Source of the DNA: an uncultured Fimbriimonadales bacterium
Lineage (GTDB): Bacteria > Armatimonadota > Fimbriimonadia > Fimbriimonadales > GBS-DC
Reading direction: 5' to 3'
NCBI GenBank assembly: GCA_937925775.1
Contig: CALAMM010000122.1
Location: 1 to 7,517 of the forward strand
Length of the DNA: 7,517 nt
Shown: one piece after another, positions 5,814-7,517 of the stretch
How the letters are laid out: every line of letters begins with the position of its first letter
How positions within the stretch are numbered: position 1 is the stretch's first letter
Program-made: the position numbers and the translations under genes
Notes under the pieces: generated by a model
Told to the model about the DNA's origin: nothing
What the model saw: only the letters and a program-made list of their open reading frames with translations
Database searches by the model: none

Positions 5814-5819
5814 TAGCGT

Positions 5820-6977
5820 ATGAAACTACATGAGTATCAGGCGAAGCAGATATTGAGCGATTTTGGCGTTCCCACGCCGCAAGGAGAGGTGGTCAGCACG
5901 CCTGCAGGCGCGAAAGCCGTCGCTGAGCGACTGGGCAAACCCGTTGTGGTCAAGGCGCAGGTGCTGATGGGCGGACGCGGCAAAGCAGGCGGTATCAAAC
6001 TCGCGCAAACCCCCGACGAAGCCGCCCAAGCCGCCGAAAGCATCCTCGGCAAGCGACTCATCTCGCCCCAGAACCCCCAAGGACTCATCGCCGAAAAAGT
6101 GCTGGTGGAAGAGGCTGTCGACATCAAGCAGGAATACTACATCGGGATTACTATCGACCGCACGCCCCAGCGCAATGTGTTGATGGTCAGTCGCTACGGC
6201 GGGATGGACATCGAGGAGGTCGCTGCCCAGCACCCTGAGGCGATTGCGACCGTCGCAATTGACCCGCTGCTGGGGCTGACCGACTACGCGGCACGCGAGG
6301 CGCTCTACGCCGCGGGCATCCCCCAAGAGCAGATACGCCCGCTCAGCGCAATCCTGCACGGGCTGTATCGCGCCTACATCGCGGTGGACGCGAACTTAGC
6401 GGAGATTAACCCCTGCGCGGTGTTGGCGGACGGGCGTATCCTCGCCGCCGACGCGAAAATCACTATCGACGAGAACGCGCTCTTCCGCCAGAAACGCTTG
6501 GAAGCGTTCCGCGAGGAAAGCATCGACGATCCCATCGAGGAAGAAGCCAGCAAGCGGGGCATCGCCTATGTGCGTCTGGGGGGCGATATTGGCATCATCG
6601 GCAACGGCGCAGGGCTGGTGATGTGTACCGTCGATGAGGTGGCGCGGGCGGGCGGACGCCCAGCGAACTTCCTCGACATCGGCGGCGGGGCGAAAGCCGA
6701 CCGCGTGCGCCAAGCCGTCGAACTCGTGCTGATGGACCCGAATGTCAAGGGACTGCTGTTCAACATCTTCGGGGGCATTACGCGCGGCGACGAAGTTGCG
6801 CGCGGCATGCTCGAAGCCTTCGAGACGCTGAAGGTGGACATCCCCGTCGTCGTGCGCCTCGCAGGGACGCACGCGGAGGAGGGACGCGCCCTCCTGCAGG
6901 GCACGCCGCTCATCCCTGCTGAGACGATGCAAGACGCGGCGCGCAAAATCGTGGAGCTGACGCAGGCGGCGCGCTGA
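5820..6977 (+). CDS. sucC: Succinyl-CoA synthetase beta subunit
   Basis: This subunit binds the nucleotide and, with the alpha subunit SucD, interconverts succinyl-CoA, ADP and phosphate with succinate, CoA and ATP in the cytoplasmic TCA cycle. The 385 residues match the usual length (388 in E. coli). The opening MKLHEYQAKQIL is the family hallmark. An ATP-grasp domain covers about 1-230 with K45, the loop GGRGKAGG (51-58), and the metal-site residues N197 in EINP and D211 in AADAK. The C-terminal ligase domain (about 240-385) has GNGAG (261-265), NFLDIGGGA (283-291) and NIFGGITRGD (315-324). The last motif usually reads G-I-x-R-C-D; here Cys is Gly323. Nothing suggests inactivation. ADP versus GDP preference cannot be read reliably from this. 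sucD does not follow: the next gene is convergent, 12 bp away. Confidence 0.97.
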   Translation: MKLHEYQAKQILSDFGVPTPQGEVVSTPAGAKAVAERLGKPVVVKAQVLMGGRGKAGGIKLAQTPDEAAQAAESILGKRLISPQNPQGLIAEKVLVEEAVDIKQEYYIGITIDRTPQRNVLMVSRYGGMDIEEVAAQHPEAIATVAIDPLLGLTDYAAREALYAAGIPQEQIRPLSAILHGLYRAYIAVDANLAEINPCAVLADGRILAADAKITIDENALFRQKRLEAFREESIDDPIEEEASKRGIAYVRLGGDIGIIGNGAGLVMCTVDEVARAGGRPANFLDIGGGAKADRVRQAVELVLMDPNVKGLLFNIFGGITRGDEVARGMLEAFETLKVDIPVVVRLAGTHAEEGRALLQGTPLIPAETMQDAARKIVELTQAAR

Positions 6978-6989
6978 GAAGTACGATTT

Positions 6990-7517
6990 TCAATCGGTGC
7001 TTTCCGCTCGAAGGGCGCGCCCCAGCACCTCCAACGCCTTGTCAAGCTGCGGGTCGCGGTCGCTAAGCCAGTCCTCAGGCGAGAGCCACACGGCGATGTC
7101 GGGCTTCTCGCCGTTGTTCTCCATGTTGGAGCCGTCGATGCGATACGCGCCCTGCTGGGGCATCCGCGCACCCGTGCCGTCCACAAGGCTTAGCCCCCAA
7201 GTCCAGATAACATAGCCAGGCGTCTCCCAGCCGATGAGTGTGGCGAGTTTGCGCGCACGCATGGCGTAGGGGAACATCTCGCCGTTGGACATACTGCGCT
7301 CGTTCATCAATACCACCATCGGCATATCGAGGGCGTTTGGCGGTGCGAGGTTGGGCAGTCCATCGCGTGGCACATAATAGGCGTAGGGCTTACGCTCCAG
7401 CCAATCGACCAGCGTATCGGCGATGTTGCCCCCGCCGTTGAAGCGCACATCGATAATCATCGCCTTTTTGCCCTGCGCGTACTCGTAGAACTCGCGCTCG
7501 AAGCGTTCGCGGTCGCC
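6990..7517 (-). CDS. S41-family serine peptidase (tricorn/CTP type), C-terminal part
   Basis: The window edge cuts this gene; its frame is open to base 7517, so the visible 175 residues are only the C-terminal part. S41 peptidases cut proteins near free C-termini or degrade peptides, usually after PDZ-mediated binding, in the envelope or cytosol. Visible motifs are KKAMIIDVRFNGGGN, the beta-strand and glycine loop of the catalytic core; NERSMSNGEMFPYAMR, where the Ser of SNGE (codon 7289-7287) is the likely nucleophile; and ENNGEKPDIAVWL near the end, matching the family's E-N-x-G-x-x-P-D-I-x-V pattern. The SNGE-x-FPY form is closer to tricorn-like members than to CtpA. The in-frame ATG at 7460 is internal and not a real start, since 19 conserved-looking codons (for example REFYEYAQGKKA) precede it. 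Any PDZ or beta-propeller domains would lie beyond the window. Confidence 0.9.
   Translation of the reverse strand, partial: GDRERFEREFYEYAQGKKAMIIDVRFNGGGNIADTLVDWLERKPYAYYVPRDGLPNLAPPNALDMPMVVLMNERSMSNGEMFPYAMRARKLATLIGWETPGYVIWTWGLSLVDGTGARMPQQGAYRIDGSNMENNGEKPDIAVWLSPEDWLSDRDPQLDKALEVLGRALRAESTD

Noticed and set aside
6984..6996. CGATT-TTC-AATCG as a bidirectional terminator between sucC and the S41 gene
   Set aside because: A 5-bp AT-rich stem that does not extend and has no T-run; too weak, and it overlaps the S41 stop codon.
7297..7460. ATG 7460 as the start of the S41 peptidase
   Set aside because: The frame continues to the window edge with residues fitting the family just upstream of the ATG, which lies inside a conserved core strand.

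Overview
This window of about 7.5 kb is GC-rich bacterial chromosome. The organism is most likely a diderm outside the well-known phyla. A PEP-CTERM surface protein implies an exosortase and an outer envelope. The dispersed palindromes built around GACA-RGAA-TGTC resemble repeats I associate with Armatimonadota, Planctomycetota and Verrucomicrobiota genomes. I lean towards Armatimonadota, but this is an inference from style; no marker gene in the window fixes the taxonomy.

Layout. Positions 1-628 hold no convincing gene. From about 98 to 500 they are packed with hairpin-forming repeats: a two-copy compound tandem repeat, three copies of a 33-nt element, and related hairpins with different stems. 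A nested inverted repeat and a likely promoter follow. Next comes a two-gene plus-strand operon: a small DUF4870-type membrane protein (629-1036), then glnE (1033-3969), the bifunctional adenylyltransferase/deadenylylase of glutamine synthetase. The two overlap by ATGA. Convergent to glnE on the minus strand are a 212-residue PEP-CTERM protein (4042-4680) and, upstream of it, a zinc-ribbon membrane protein (4761-5777). The latter is divergent from sucC (5820-6977), the succinyl-CoA synthetase beta subunit, across only 42 bp. The window ends in the C-terminal part of a minus-strand S41 (tricorn/CTP-type) serine peptidase (6990-7517, cut by the window edge).

How the genes relate. glnE (nitrogen control) and sucC (TCA cycle) are housekeeping genes. 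No sucD follows sucC and no glnA or glnB is near glnE, so the window looks like a mosaic of short transcription units rather than one pathway.

The most interesting material is not the housekeeping genes. (1) The PEP-CTERM protein carries a Cys/Gln motif pair resembling internal-thioester (TED) domains of covalent adhesins. (2) Its 80-nt leader folds on paper into a small three-way junction followed by a 12-bp hairpin that sequesters the AGGAGG ribosome-binding site. (3) The repeat cluster before the first operon contains hairpins whose stems differ in sequence yet keep pairing and an NGAA loop. No mobile element, CRISPR array, tRNA or rRNA gene was recognised.
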